Source: JBKDZP01 sp047971315 (GTDB taxonomy: Bacteria > Bacillota_I > Bacilli_A > RF39 > UBA660). Taken from it: a stretch of 64,000 nt of DNA. Below are positions 10,401 to 18,962 of this stretch, piece by piece. The position numbers and the translations under genes were made by a program. How positions within the stretch are numbered: position 1 is the first letter of the stretch; each line of letters begins with the position of its first letter. The notes beneath the pieces were generated by a model. That model was given only the letters and a program-made list of their open reading frames with translations. It did no database searches and was not told the origin of the DNA. The stretch lies in the NCBI GenBank assembly GCA_047971315.1, contig JBKDZP010000016.1, positions 10,747 to 74,746 of the forward strand, in the 5' to 3' direction.

Positions 10401-10617
10401 AACTACTACAATCACAGTTTAATTGTTTAATTGTTTCATTTTTATCTAAATATATTTCACAACTATTTAATTTATATTTAAATTTTAACATAATTTCATT
10501 ATTTATTAATTCATGTCCTGTAAACTCTAGTTTTTGTTTATCTAATGATAGCGATTTTATATAATTATTTATACCAACTATTTTCATTATATCTTCTACT
10601 TTAACAATATTTGCCAC
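7444..10617 (-). CDS. SWIM-domain SNF2-family helicase
   Basis: This is a 1057-residue ATP-dependent DNA translocase. The N-terminus carries a SWIM zinc finger (C68, C70, C79, H81: CxC, eight residues, CxH), usual in bacterial SNF2 proteins. A long, poorly conserved middle follows. The C-terminal half has both RecA-like lobes: Walker A DEMGLGKS near residue 625, DEAQ box FIIDEAQNIKN, LTGTPIENS, FSQFTSALKLL and the final RAHRIGQ arginine-finger motif. The family acts in DNA repair or chromatin-like remodelling, but its bacterial role is not settled. The gene stands alone between pyk and the HerA-like gene. Confidence 0.92.
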   Translation of the reverse strand: MANIVKVEDIMKIVGINNYIKSLSLDKQKLEFTGHELINNEIMLKFKYKLNSCEIYLDKNETIKQLNCDCSSFNCKYFCEHAALVVANIMENSEILNEITRIKNSIHDDDIIQKLFDSNTKNNLEKLNLEVILKKELDEKEYELILKIGTNKLYLLKKNLDQFIESYQSKTNQIYFGVNFVYDPIIQTFSKIDEQIIDFLITIHESKPTYLNYHYYYQPTLKYTLKGKSLKNFLELLENKPFKIENNGLIKKYKKVNRQLPFQMEIKENEVGIKLELYSTKYEPLTSDYEYIEFDNEIYNLEPKLGKILKLMKENFKKELLIKEKDYENFSKQIYNNIKEFDNVLIDSKIKEKFLIEDYKIKLYFEYNKNIIQAKANISIKNNEINMMSNVNKIDEVYFIRNLIKEQECINTLEKYNFKFNEQDKNFILEDENNIIEFIENGLNEIKDIYEVYTSKELVDVKIIKNVSIKSEFSMGKDNILKFDFKIENMDAKELDEILESIKLKKKYYKLKSGDYINVENKEITKLGNILDNLNVSSKSKKLGTAVISNYKSFYISSLDENQFINVDQSIKDLINNFNKYKNININISKNDKKILRDYQEIGVKWMMTISKCGFGGILADEMGLGKSIQTINYIKLKLKEKKGQFLIVAPTSLIYNWENEFNKFGDKISYVVINNDKETRIEMLKKINKYDVIITTYGLLRRDIEEYQKLNFDTFIIDEAQNIKNSNAITTKCIKQISATTKFALTGTPIENSVLELWSIFDFIMPGFFFEIAKFRSYYQNNVQNENVMKELNNLVTPFILRRKKIDVLKDLPSKIENNITIELNEKQKKIYFAELEKVKEEIDKSIKQNGFKKSQFLILSLLTKLRQICINPKLYIENYKGESSKYDEVIEILKTSIQNKHKVLLFSQFTSALKLLEPLLKENNISYYYLDGSTKSIERMNLVNKFNEDETNLFLISLKSGGTGLNLTGADVVIHLDPWWNPQVENQATDRAHRIGQKKVVEVIKLIAKGTIEEKILDLQIKKKELSNQIIECQDRDQIMLSKLSEEDFKKMLQI

Positions 10618-10649
10618 GAAATCACCTCATTTTTTTATTATATCACAAA

Positions 10650-10671
10650 AAAACAGTGTTTTAACTGTTTT
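10650..10671 (-). terminator. Intrinsic terminator of the HerA-like gene
   Basis: The 8-bp stem AAAACAGT / ACTGTTTT is followed on the minus strand by seven T's in total. It lies between the HerA-like gene and the SNF2 gene. Confidence 0.75.
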
Positions 10672-10684
10672 GATATTTAAACAT

Positions 10685-12457
10685 TTATTTTTTTTCTACG
10701 AACCATGCTTTAGAAATTTCACAACTTTCACTAGATGGCTGTGGATTTGGTAAATCAAATTTTACTAATACTGGTATTTTAAATGCTGATCCAAATGCAA
10801 TACAGTTTCCAGGTTGAAGTATTCTTAGTCTTTTAACTATATTTGAAGTAATATTTGGCACCATTTCTCTGATGTAATCAACATCAGTAGGATGTAACAT
10901 TTTAAATATAAGAAAGTTTGAACATTGTGACAACGATGTTTCTGAAAGTTCAGATGGACGTTGTGATATTGATCCTAAAAGTACTCCATATTTTCTTCCT
11001 TCCTTAGTTATTCTTTCAAATATATTATATCCAAGTAAGAATTTATCGTTGTCATTTTGAACATATCTATGAGCTTCTTCTAACACTATATGAAAAGGTA
11101 AAGATGCTCTTTTTTCCATAGATTTTGAGTATTCAAACAATAACTTTGAATATATTTTTGTAATTATTTTAGCTAGACGATCATCTATATAATTTATATT
11201 AAAGTTAATTATTTGTGCTTTTTTACCATTACTTGCTGTTAATAACTGTTTGATATATTCATTTCTAGATATATACTTTGGATAGTTAAAGTATGTACTA
11301 TATTCACTATTTACTAAAGAATGTAATCTAACTTTAAGAATATTTACCTCATCATATACTTTTCCACTATTTAAAATTCCTTCCGCTATTAAAGCAAAAT
11401 CAAACGCATCTTTTAAGTCTTTTAAGTCATATTTAAATGAACCATCTGGTAATGCTAATTCTTGATTTTCAGTTAAGAAATTTTCTAAGAAGTTCATAAT
11501 TAACTCCATATCTCTAATTTTTCCTGTTCCATCAATTAGTAAGCATTGTTTTAATGGTCTAGTATAACCTGGCTGAAAAATTGGCGTGTCTAGATTTAGT
11601 TCTGAAGTATTATAGTAAGATAAAACTGAAAATATTTGATCTCTAATTTGAGGAGCTGGTCTACCGCTTGATAGTATATCTAAGATAGCTCTCGCAATAA
11701 TATCATTTTTACTTGAAATTACAGAATCATCATTTCTAGCAAATACTGTTATTAATTTTAAAGCTCTTTCAATTATTGGAATTTGAGAATGTTTTTCTGC
11801 CCCTAAAAGTAATGCAATATCATCTACTCCAAGTAGCCATAATGGAATTTTTAGTATTTCTGAATCATTTACTTCTAAATTTGTTGAATATGATTTAAAG
11901 TTAATTTCAGATACTTTTTCATGTAATTTACTAAATGCTTGATGATATTCACCGTAAGCATCAAATATGAAAATATTTGCTTTATATGCAATAGGATCAC
12001 TTTTAGAAAACAAATTTTGAAATATTCTTGATATACTGCATGATTTACCACTTCCTGTTGATCCAAATATAGCAAAGTGTCCACTAAAAAAGTTATCAAT
12101 GTTTATTCCTATTTTCACATTTTCATAAACTGAACTTTGTCCTAAATATAAGTCTTTTTCTTCACTATAATCATCAACACTTATAATTGTAGGTATTTTT
12201 GATGGCGATATTAAGCTAACTTTAGATGAGTATGATGGTTTTAAAATAACACCAAATACAAATTTATTATTTATTATTTCACCTAATAAATTAATGTAGG
12301 CAATACCTTCTTTAATATTAGATATTTCACCTACTATTTTACGTTTACCATCATCAATTATTGCGTAAAAGTTGATTAAATTTTCTACTTTTTCTAAATC
12401 TATAGTTATTTTTACTAATACAAAATTTTCGTCTATTCCAATAAATTTTCCTAGCAT
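10685..12457 (-). CDS. HerA/DUF87-family hexameric ATPase
   Basis: The 590-residue protein starts with a HAS-barrel (MLGKFIGIDENFVLVKI), followed by a RecA-like motor with Walker A FGSTGSGKS near residue 132, Walker B HIVLEEAHRYV near 460 and FERITKEGRKYGVLLGSISQRPSELSE. HerA proteins pump double-stranded DNA, usually with a NurA nuclease in end resection or with a Sir2 or nuclease partner in phage defence. No NurA-like gene is next to it here. I chose the ATG at 12457 because AGGAGTGG precedes it; the extension to 12583 is AT-rich and lacks a ribosome site. A terminator follows it. Confidence 0.9.
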   Translation of the reverse strand: MLGKFIGIDENFVLVKITIDLEKVENLINFYAIIDDGKRKIVGEISNIKEGIAYINLLGEIINNKFVFGVILKPSYSSKVSLISPSKIPTIISVDDYSEEKDLYLGQSSVYENVKIGINIDNFFSGHFAIFGSTGSGKSCSISRIFQNLFSKSDPIAYKANIFIFDAYGEYHQAFSKLHEKVSEINFKSYSTNLEVNDSEILKIPLWLLGVDDIALLLGAEKHSQIPIIERALKLITVFARNDDSVISSKNDIIARAILDILSSGRPAPQIRDQIFSVLSYYNTSELNLDTPIFQPGYTRPLKQCLLIDGTGKIRDMELIMNFLENFLTENQELALPDGSFKYDLKDLKDAFDFALIAEGILNSGKVYDEVNILKVRLHSLVNSEYSTYFNYPKYISRNEYIKQLLTASNGKKAQIINFNINYIDDRLAKIITKIYSKLLFEYSKSMEKRASLPFHIVLEEAHRYVQNDNDKFLLGYNIFERITKEGRKYGVLLGSISQRPSELSETSLSQCSNFLIFKMLHPTDVDYIREMVPNITSNIVKRLRILQPGNCIAFGSAFKIPVLVKFDLPNPQPSSESCEISKAWFVEKK

Positions 12458-12606
12458 ACTAACCACTCCTATTCTTTTATATATTATACATTGTTTTAAT
12501 ATATTTTTAAAGATGATTTTATTTATTTTTATAATTTGTATTATTATTAGACTTAAGCACTTATATTTTTGAGTGATTTTCATATTATGATTAAGAAGGT
12601 GGTTTT

Positions 12607-12789
12607 ATGCCAAATGGATGTAATAGAGGTTGTGGATTTGGAAAATGGTATTTACTAATTTTAGCATTTTCTATTTTACTTTTTTATCAATTAATTATAA
12701 CTTTTATATTTATAACAAGATTTAATTTATTTTTACTATGTTTTTTAGCTTTTTGTATTTTTTTCTTTATTTTCAGAATTATATGGTAA
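12607..12789 (+). CDS. Small membrane protein of unknown function
   Basis: This is a 60-residue open frame. A Cys/Gly-rich head (MPNGCNRGCGFGKW) is followed by two hydrophobic helices that cover most of the protein. A good AAGGTGG ribosome site lies seven bases before the ATG. The last 45 bases overlap the 3' end of the ysxE-like gene on the other strand. I do not recognise the family. The ribosome site is the main reason for keeping it. Confidence 0.5.
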   Translation: MPNGCNRGCGFGKWYLLILAFSILLFYQLIITFIFITRFNLFLLCFLAFCIFFFIFRIIW

Positions 12790-13662
12790 TATTAATTGTT
12801 CAGTCTTGTATATTATGTCAATTTTCTTTGTTATTTCTCTACATTTTTCAAATTCATTATAGCTAGTATTAAATTCAATTTTATCAGGTATTCCAATTAA
12901 TATAAATAGAAGCTTTCTTTCTTCAGTTAAAAGTGGATAAATTCTTTCATATGATTTTAATATATTTTCAAAATCATAATCAATTCCATGTTTTTTATAT
13001 AGTTTATATAAATCAAAGATTGGGATATCTATTTTAGATTTATCCCAACTTATTAAATATTCATTCTTATTTTTTAGAAAATGGTCAATTTCTAGATTAT
13101 TATGGATTACAACATGACGTTGTTTTCTTTTTTCTATAATAATATCTAACCAATCATCTAATTCATTTTCCATGTAAAACAAACCAGCAAATATTTTACT
13201 AATATTTCTAGCTAAAAGATATTCTGATGGACTCATATAAACCTTTGATTCTATAATTGTAATAACATCATCATAGTAATGATTTAAGTATTCAATATTA
13301 TTTTTAATATCTTCATATATTTTTTTATAGTCAGATGTTGCTACTTCTTTATAATGAGTAGTTTTACTGTGTAAAAGTGCGACCAAATTTATCATATCAA
13401 TTACTTTTTGTTCTTCTGGAGTTTCTATTTGATCAATATAAGGTATTATTTCATAATCATCAAATTCATCTGTTATTGGTTTTGGAACATAATTAAAATT
13501 TCTTGATTCTAAATATCTAATTATATCTGAATTTGTATTCCTTAATTTTTCTTTTATAATATATTTACCATTATTTGTTTCAATTAGATATGTTTTTCCT
13601 ATTTTTTTATAATTTGTTGTTTTAAGATTATATTTTTTTAAGATTTCACTTACTTCACGCAT
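12745..13662 (-). CDS. ysxE: YsxE/CotS-like spore-coat pseudokinase
   Basis: The 305-residue protein has an aminoglycoside-phosphotransferase-like fold of the CotS/YsxE/YutH group. The N-lobe is about residues 1-75 (KIGKTYLIETNNGKYIIKEK). The catalytic loop reads VVIHNNLEIDHFL, where active enzymes have HxD followed by N, so the catalytic Asp is Asn here and the metal-binding Asn is missing. I infer a pseudokinase. Its start overlaps the end of the SPOCS-LysM gene by eight bases. In Bacillus subtilis spoVID and ysxE are adjacent in the same order downstream of lonA and the hem genes, which supports the name. Confidence 0.75.
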   Translation of the reverse strand: MREVSEILKKYNLKTTNYKKIGKTYLIETNNGKYIIKEKLRNTNSDIIRYLESRNFNYVPKPITDEFDDYEIIPYIDQIETPEEQKVIDMINLVALLHSKTTHYKEVATSDYKKIYEDIKNNIEYLNHYYDDVITIIESKVYMSPSEYLLARNISKIFAGLFYMENELDDWLDIIIEKRKQRHVVIHNNLEIDHFLKNKNEYLISWDKSKIDIPIFDLYKLYKKHGIDYDFENILKSYERIYPLLTEERKLLFILIGIPDKIEFNTSYNEFEKCREITKKIDIIYKTEQLILPYNSENKEKNTKS

Positions 13663-14308
13663 CTAATTTAATTGTTGGAATTATTAGTTTATCATTTAAT
13701 TTAAACTCTTTTATATCGTTATATTCACCAATTTCTTCTATTGTTATATTATATTTTTGAATTATGGATTCTATTGTATCTCCTTCTCTTACTATATATA
13801 CTGTGTAACTTTGATATGTTTCATTACTCTCATCTATATTGTCAAATAGTGATGCTATTATTTTTTCATTAGATTCTTCTTCTATACATCTAATTTTTTC
13901 ATGTCTTTCTTCTTTTTTCTTTTCAATTACTGAAGGTTGAATCTCTAATTCTTCTTTTTCTGTAATTTTTTCCTTTATTATTTTTTCTTCTATTTTATCT
14001 ATTTTAACTTCTATATTAACTGATAAAATTGTATCATTTATTATTTCATAATAAAAATCATCTATATCAATTGTAATATTTTTTAAAATATACTTTTCAT
14101 CTAATCTTATATCACATGGAATATCATAGGTAAATGTTTCTGTATCAACACTAGTAGGGGTCATTTTATAGCTCCCGCTAACAATAAATTTACCGCTAAT
14201 AAAATTATCTTCTTCAAGTTGTAATGTATGTTCAAGTGAAATACTTGTTATTTCCGAAACATTAGTTTTAAAAATAATTTCTTTTCTAAAAGGGATTATT
14301 TTCTTCAT
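13655..14308 (-). CDS. spoVID: SpoVID-like SPOCS and LysM domain protein
   Basis: This is a 217-residue protein. The N-terminal SPOCS-type domain (about residues 1-120) has alternating strands such as GKFIVSGSYKMTP and the strands around ITIDIDDFYYEI. An acidic, charged linker follows. The C-terminus has one LysM domain (YTVYIVREGDTIESIIQKYN to LNDKLIIP) that binds peptidoglycan-like polymers. B. subtilis SpoVID (about 575 residues) has the same domain order and guides coat assembly around the forespore; this version is much shorter. I chose the ATG at 14308 because GGAG lies about ten bases upstream. The following gene is translationally coupled. Confidence 0.8.
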   Translation of the reverse strand: MKKIIPFRKEIIFKTNVSEITSISLEHTLQLEEDNFISGKFIVSGSYKMTPTSVDTETFTYDIPCDIRLDEKYILKNITIDIDDFYYEIINDTILSVNIEVKIDKIEEKIIKEKITEKEELEIQPSVIEKKKEERHEKIRCIEEESNEKIIASLFDNIDESNETYQSYTVYIVREGDTIESIIQKYNITIEEIGEYNDIKEFKLNDKLIIPTIKLDA

Positions 14309-14345
14309 AATATTTGCTCCTTTCAATTTCATTAAATTTTATGAA

Positions 14346-14373
14346 AAAAAAATAGATTATATTCTATTTTTTT
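14346..14373 (-). terminator. Intrinsic terminator between lon and the spoVID-like gene
   Basis: An 11-bp stem (AAAAAAATAGA / TCTATTTTTTT) with a six-base loop. It ends in T's on either strand, so it could stop transcription both ways. Confidence 0.65.
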
Positions 14374-14452
14374 ATATATTCTCTTACTTTTGATTATGGT
14401 CTTAAAATTTCTAGTATTATTAGTAATTATTTTCATTTTTTTGAATATTAAT

Positions 14453-16777
14453 TTAGTCAATTTTTTGCAATATTTTAAAAACTTCTTTATAATCTTTTAC
14501 TGGGATATATTCAATATCTTCTTTTATTTCATCTGGAATTTCTTCTAAATCTTTTAAATTACCAAATGGAATAATTATTTTTTTTATACCATTTCTGTAA
14601 GCACCAATACTTTTTTCTTTTAATCCACCTATTTCAATGACTTTACCATGTAATGATATTTCTCCTGTTAATGCAAGTTTATTATTTATTTTTTTGCTAG
14701 TAAATAAACTAATTAAGGCAGTTGTGAGTGCAATACCAGCACTTGTTCCTTCTTTTGGTATAGCTCCTTCAGGTAAATGAATATGAATATCAAAATTAAT
14801 CATTTCTTCATAATTAATTTTATAATATTTATAATTTGATTTTAAATAATTTAAGGCAATTAGAGCACTTTCTTTCATAACTTCACCTAATGAACCAGTT
14901 AGAATTAAATCACCTTTTCCCTTAAATGAAGTTACTTCTATTGGAAGAACATCACCACCACAACTTGTATATGCTAATCCATTAACTACTCCAATTTCAT
15001 TTGAAAGTTTTCTTTCATTAATATATTTTTCTTTTCCTAAATATTCTATTATACTTTTTTTATCAACGATGTATTTATTTATATATATTCTTCTTGTTGC
15101 AATGGATGTTACAATTTTTCTAATTATAGTTGAAAGTATTCTATATAATTCTCTAACTCCTGCTTCTTTAGTGTATTCTTTTATAATTTTCAATATTATT
15201 TCATCTTTGATTTCAATTCCTTTTATATTAACACCATGTTCTTTACAAATTTTTGGCAATAAATATTTTTTTGCTATATCTATTTTTTCATATTCAGTAT
15301 ATCCTGATAGTTCTACAATTTCTAATCTATCTTTTAGTGCTTCTGGAATATCTTCAATATAATTAGCAGTTGCTATAAACATAATTTTTGATAAATCATA
15401 TTCTTCTTCAATATAATTATCACTGAAGTATTTATTCTGTTCTGGATCTAATATTTCTAATAGGACACTAGCTGGATCCCCTTTATAATTTTTTGACATT
15501 TTATCTATTTCATCAATTAAAAATACTGGATTACTGCTTTTTGATTTTTTTAATGAAGCTATTACTCTACCTGGATTTGCACCAAGATATGTTCTTCTAT
15601 GACCAATTATTTCTGCTTCGTCATTAACTCCACCAACTGCCATTTTAACAAATTTTCTATTCATTGCGTTTGCAATACTATAAGCAAGTGAAGTTTTTCC
15701 AACACCAGGTGGTCCTACTAAACATATAATTGGACCTCTCAAACTATTTGTCATTTGTTTTACTGCAAGATATTCAATTATTCTAGTTTTTACTTTATCT
15801 AATCCATTATGTGATGAATCTAATCTTTCTCTTACGTTTATTAAATCGTCATTATCAATCGTGTAATTATTCCAAGGAAGACTAATCATCCAATCAATAT
15901 AATTTCTTATTATGCTTAGCTCAGGTGATAATTGTGAAATAGTTTCATATCTATATAGTTCAGCTGTCAACTTATCTTTTATTTTATTTTCAGCCTTTAA
16001 ATTTTTTATTGATTCTTTAATTAAATTTATATCATCATCTTTTATTGATGATTCTCCAAGTTCTTCTTTTATTACTTTTATTTTTTCTCTAAGTAAAAAT
16101 TTTTTTTGATTTTCATCTAATTCTTCTTTTACTTTTAAATCTATTTCTTTTTCAATTAAATATCTTTCTTTTTCAGTAAAAATATCATGTAAAATCATTT
16201 TGATTCTGTCTTCAATATTAATTTCCAAAAGATAGTCTAAGTTTCTTTCTTTCGTTAGTTCTAAATATGGAACTACTAAATCAGTCATATCCGATAAATT
16301 ATTAATTTTTTCCAATGAATTTAATAGACTATTACTAATATATGGAACTTCATTTATATATTCTTCTAGTTCTTTTTTTAATTTTTTAATTAGTATTTGA
16401 TTTCTTTTTTCTTCAATTATTTGATTTGGCATTTCAGTTATTATTGCTTCTTCAATTTGATTTGAATTTGTTTGATTCAAATACTCAACTATTTTAGCTC
16501 GTTTTAAAGCTGTTAATATAACTCTTATATTACCATTAGGTAATTCTAGTTTATGGCTGATTTTTGCAATTACACCAATATTTGGCAATTGCTTTTTATT
16601 CATATTTTCTTCAATAGTATTTATTTGATTTATCAATAGTATATTGTTATCATGAAATAAAATTGAAAGTTCAATATTACTTTTATTTTGGTTATTATCA
16701 AATTCTAGACGAATGTCATTATTTGGAAGTAGTATAATTCCCTTTAGAATTACAACAGGTAAATTATATTTCTTCAT
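14453..16777 (-). CDS. lon: ATP-dependent protease Lon (LonA type)
   Basis: The 774-residue LonA protease degrades damaged and regulatory proteins in the cytoplasm. Domains in order are an N-terminal LAN substrate domain (about 1-190), a long coiled-coil region, an AAA+ module with Walker A GPPGVGKT near residue 350 and Walker B FLIDEIDKM, and a C-terminal Ser-Lys protease. The catalytic Ser lies in PKEGTSAGI and the Lys in GGLKEKSIGAYR. The length is normal. The gene has its own promoter (16806-16834) and a GGAGG ribosome site, and it is followed by a terminator and the spoVID/ysxE-like pair. Confidence 0.97.
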   Translation of the reverse strand: MKKYNLPVVILKGIILLPNNDIRLEFDNNQNKSNIELSILFHDNNILLINQINTIEENMNKKQLPNIGVIAKISHKLELPNGNIRVILTALKRAKIVEYLNQTNSNQIEEAIITEMPNQIIEEKRNQILIKKLKKELEEYINEVPYISNSLLNSLEKINNLSDMTDLVVPYLELTKERNLDYLLEINIEDRIKMILHDIFTEKERYLIEKEIDLKVKEELDENQKKFLLREKIKVIKEELGESSIKDDDINLIKESIKNLKAENKIKDKLTAELYRYETISQLSPELSIIRNYIDWMISLPWNNYTIDNDDLINVRERLDSSHNGLDKVKTRIIEYLAVKQMTNSLRGPIICLVGPPGVGKTSLAYSIANAMNRKFVKMAVGGVNDEAEIIGHRRTYLGANPGRVIASLKKSKSSNPVFLIDEIDKMSKNYKGDPASVLLEILDPEQNKYFSDNYIEEEYDLSKIMFIATANYIEDIPEALKDRLEIVELSGYTEYEKIDIAKKYLLPKICKEHGVNIKGIEIKDEIILKIIKEYTKEAGVRELYRILSTIIRKIVTSIATRRIYINKYIVDKKSIIEYLGKEKYINERKLSNEIGVVNGLAYTSCGGDVLPIEVTSFKGKGDLILTGSLGEVMKESALIALNYLKSNYKYYKINYEEMINFDIHIHLPEGAIPKEGTSAGIALTTALISLFTSKKINNKLALTGEISLHGKVIEIGGLKEKSIGAYRNGIKKIIIPFGNLKDLEEIPDEIKEDIEYIPVKDYKEVFKILQKID

Positions 16778-16805
16778 TAATACACCTCCTGTGAAATTGG
16801 TTTAT

Positions 16806-16834
16806 ATTATAATACAATTTAAGGTTTTTGTCTA
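16806..16834 (-). promoter_or_regulatory. Sigma-A promoter of lon
   Basis: On the minus strand, TAGACA (16834-16829) and a consensus TATAAT (16811-16806) are separated by 17 bases. I see no CIRCE or CtsR-type repeat here. Confidence 0.7.
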
Positions 16835-16865
16835 GAAAAAAAGATAATTATTTATAATTACAAAT

Positions 16866-17177
16866 TTATTTAAATAATAAATAACTTATAATTATAAACA
16901 TTATCTCTGATACGAATGTTAGTATCCCAAGCATCAAAATATTTGAAAAACCAGCTTGTTTACTTATATCTTTATAGTCTTCAAAAGAAATTTTATTATT
17001 AGTTGATTTTATTTTTTGTTTTCCTTTTTCAATTCCTGAGGCAAATTCACTATTTAAATTTTTTGAATTATTTTCTATATATTTTTTTATTAAAGTTAAT
17101 TTAGTTAAATCGTTTGTGACTTCAGGATGTGCTATTATATAAGCATAAAAGTCTTCTATTGTTACATTATTTTCCAT
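16866..17177 (-). CDS. Unknown tail-anchored membrane protein
   Basis: The 103-residue protein has a soluble, helical, charged N-terminal part and one strongly hydrophobic C-terminal helix (about 80-102), which suggests a tail anchor. I do not recognise the family. It starts two bases after the rmuC stop with a good GAGGGAAGTGA ribosome site, so it is probably co-transcribed with rmuC. Confidence 0.7.
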   Translation of the reverse strand: MENNVTIEDFYAYIIAHPEVTNDLTKLTLIKKYIENNSKNLNSEFASGIEKGKQKIKSTNNKISFEDYKDISKQAGFSNILMLGILTFVSEIMFIIISYLLFK

Positions 17178-17179
17178 TT

Positions 17180-18256
17180 TTATACTTCACTTCCCTCATT
17201 TGGAATTATTTTTATATCAACTTGATTAATAGATTGAAAATGATTTGTTATTTTTTCTGTAGTTGTATGTATTTCTTTTACATCTTTACTAACTGTCTCA
17301 ATACTTCTAGATAATTTATCCCATCTATCTTTATATCTTCTAAATTCTTCATCTAAAAGTCTTAATTCTTTATGGATAATTGAAGCATATTTATCTCTTT
17401 CCATATTTTTAATTAATAGTTGAATAGTAGTTAGAGAACTAATTAAAGTCGTTGGAGATGTTATCCATACCTTCTTACGATATGCATATTCTAAAACATC
17501 TGTATGATAAGCATTTAGTTCAGCAAAAATAGCCTCAGCTGGTAAAAACATAATAGCTTGATCTGCTGTTACACTTGGTATAATATATTTTGTAGCTATT
17601 GCATCTATATGTTTTTTCATATCAATTTTAAATAACTTTTCTGCTTGAATCCTAATTTCACTAGAATTATTCTTATCAACCATTTGTCTATAGTTTTCAA
17701 GTGGAAATTTAGAATCAATTGCTATCATTCCTAATGGTTCTGGTGTGAATAACATACAATCAACAATTGTTCCATTAACTAGTGGAAATTGCATTTTATA
17801 TATTGTATTATTATTTTCACCAAATATATTATTTAGGATATTTTTAAGATTAATTTCTCCAAATATTCCTCTTGTTTTTTTATCTGTTAAAATACTTTGT
17901 AATGACACTATATCACTTGATAAACTATCAATTTTTTTTTGTGCTTCATCTATTTTTGATAATCTTTCTAATACTGATGTAAATGTTTTATTTGTTTTTT
18001 CAAAATTTTTATCTAATCTTTCATTTAAAGCATCATTTATTATTCTTAATCTAAATTCTAATTTTTCATTAATATTTATAAAATCTTCATTTAGTTCTTT
18101 TATTAAACTACCTTTAAAATCTACAATTTCTTTGACCATATTTAATTCTAATTTACCAAGACGTTCTGTAATATTGGATTCATTATTATTTTTAAATAAT
18201 GATATTACTAATATAATTAAAATTATTATTAACAAAGTTATAATTATATACTCCAT
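17180..18256 (-). CDS. rmuC: RmuC-family DNA recombination protein
   Basis: The 358-residue protein has an N-terminal membrane helix (about 3-22), a coiled coil (about 30-130) and the RmuC nuclease-like domain. That domain is recognised by KKTRGIFGEINLKNIL, DSKFPLENYRQM, ATKYIIPSVTADQAIMFLPAEAIFAEL and KVWITSPTTLISSLTTI. RmuC limits recombination at inverted repeats in E. coli. The order and architecture are normal. It is followed by a two-base gap and the tail-anchored protein, and preceded by the TVP38-like gene eight bases away, so the three look like one operon. Confidence 0.9.
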   Translation of the reverse strand: MEYIIITLLIIILIILVISLFKNNNESNITERLGKLELNMVKEIVDFKGSLIKELNEDFININEKLEFRLRIINDALNERLDKNFEKTNKTFTSVLERLSKIDEAQKKIDSLSSDIVSLQSILTDKKTRGIFGEINLKNILNNIFGENNNTIYKMQFPLVNGTIVDCMLFTPEPLGMIAIDSKFPLENYRQMVDKNNSSEIRIQAEKLFKIDMKKHIDAIATKYIIPSVTADQAIMFLPAEAIFAELNAYHTDVLEYAYRKKVWITSPTTLISSLTTIQLLIKNMERDKYASIIHKELRLLDEEFRRYKDRWDKLSRSIETVSKDVKEIHTTTEKITNHFQSINQVDIKIIPNEGSEV

Positions 18257-18264
18257 ACAACCTC

Positions 18265-18858
18265 CTACTTAATATTGAATTTTTTAACTACAAATTTAGA
18301 AATTAAATATGCTATCAAAATTAGGATAAATAATTCCATTATTATATTTATATCAGTAATACTTTCTACGAATGTTGTTCCTACAAAACCCCAAAAGTAA
18401 ACTAAAAATATTTTTGATATTATTAAAGCAAATAAGTATTTACGGTAAGACATTTCAGATAATCCAGCTGCGATATTAATTGAAAAAGCTGGTGTGAAGG
18501 GGATTGCTAAAATTAAGACAAGTTTACTAAATTGGATATTCCCAATTTTTATCATAAATTTATCAAATTTTTTAAATTTTATATTATTATTCATTTTATT
18601 ATAAATAAAATTTTTAAATTTTCTAAAAATTATAAAGCTTAAACTTGATCCAATTATAGTAGCTATCCATGAAACTACAAATCCTAATGTATTTCCAAGT
18701 ACTAACATATTTATTGCTATAAATACTGCTAGAGGAAGGATAGGAATAATTGATTCTAGTATAATTATAAAAACTCCTAATGATACACTTATAAAAATAT
18801 TACTATTCTCAACTAATGTTTTTATAAATTCTATAAAAGGTTGAATTAATTGTTCCAT
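18265..18858 (-). CDS. TVP38/TMEM64 (VTT-domain) membrane protein
   Basis: The 197-residue integral membrane protein of the DedA/TVP38 superfamily is recognised by the central VTT region: LGFVVSWIATIIGSSLSFIIFRKF, then the second half with AIPFTPAFSINIAAGLSEMSYRKYLFALIISKI. Related proteins move lipids such as undecaprenyl phosphate or phosphatidylethanolamine across the membrane, but the TVP38 branch is less well defined. It is the first gene of a likely three-gene operon with rmuC. Confidence 0.85.
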   Translation of the reverse strand: MEQLIQPFIEFIKTLVENSNIFISVSLGVFIIILESIIPILPLAVFIAINMLVLGNTLGFVVSWIATIIGSSLSFIIFRKFKNFIYNKMNNNIKFKKFDKFMIKIGNIQFSKLVLILAIPFTPAFSINIAAGLSEMSYRKYLFALIISKIFLVYFWGFVGTTFVESITDINIIMELFILILIAYLISKFVVKKFNIK

Positions 18859-18930
18859 ACTTTCTCCATCCTATATTCTATTATAATACAATTATGAATA
18901 TTTTAAAAGTAAAAATAAGTTAAATTCTAA

Positions 18931-18962
18931 AAAACTGATATAGTATGTACTATATCAGTTTT
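18931..18962 (-). terminator. Terminator of the rhodanese gene
   Basis: A perfect 15-bp inverted repeat (AAAACTGATATAGTA / TACTATATCAGTTTT, two-base gap). The rhodanese TGA stop codon (18955-18957) and last codons lie inside the stem. A T tract follows on the minus strand. Confidence 0.85.

Noticed and set aside
12607..12789. The 60-residue membrane protein as a HerA partner or toxin
   Set aside because: It is on the opposite strand and nothing in its sequence supports such a role; listed only as a small membrane protein.
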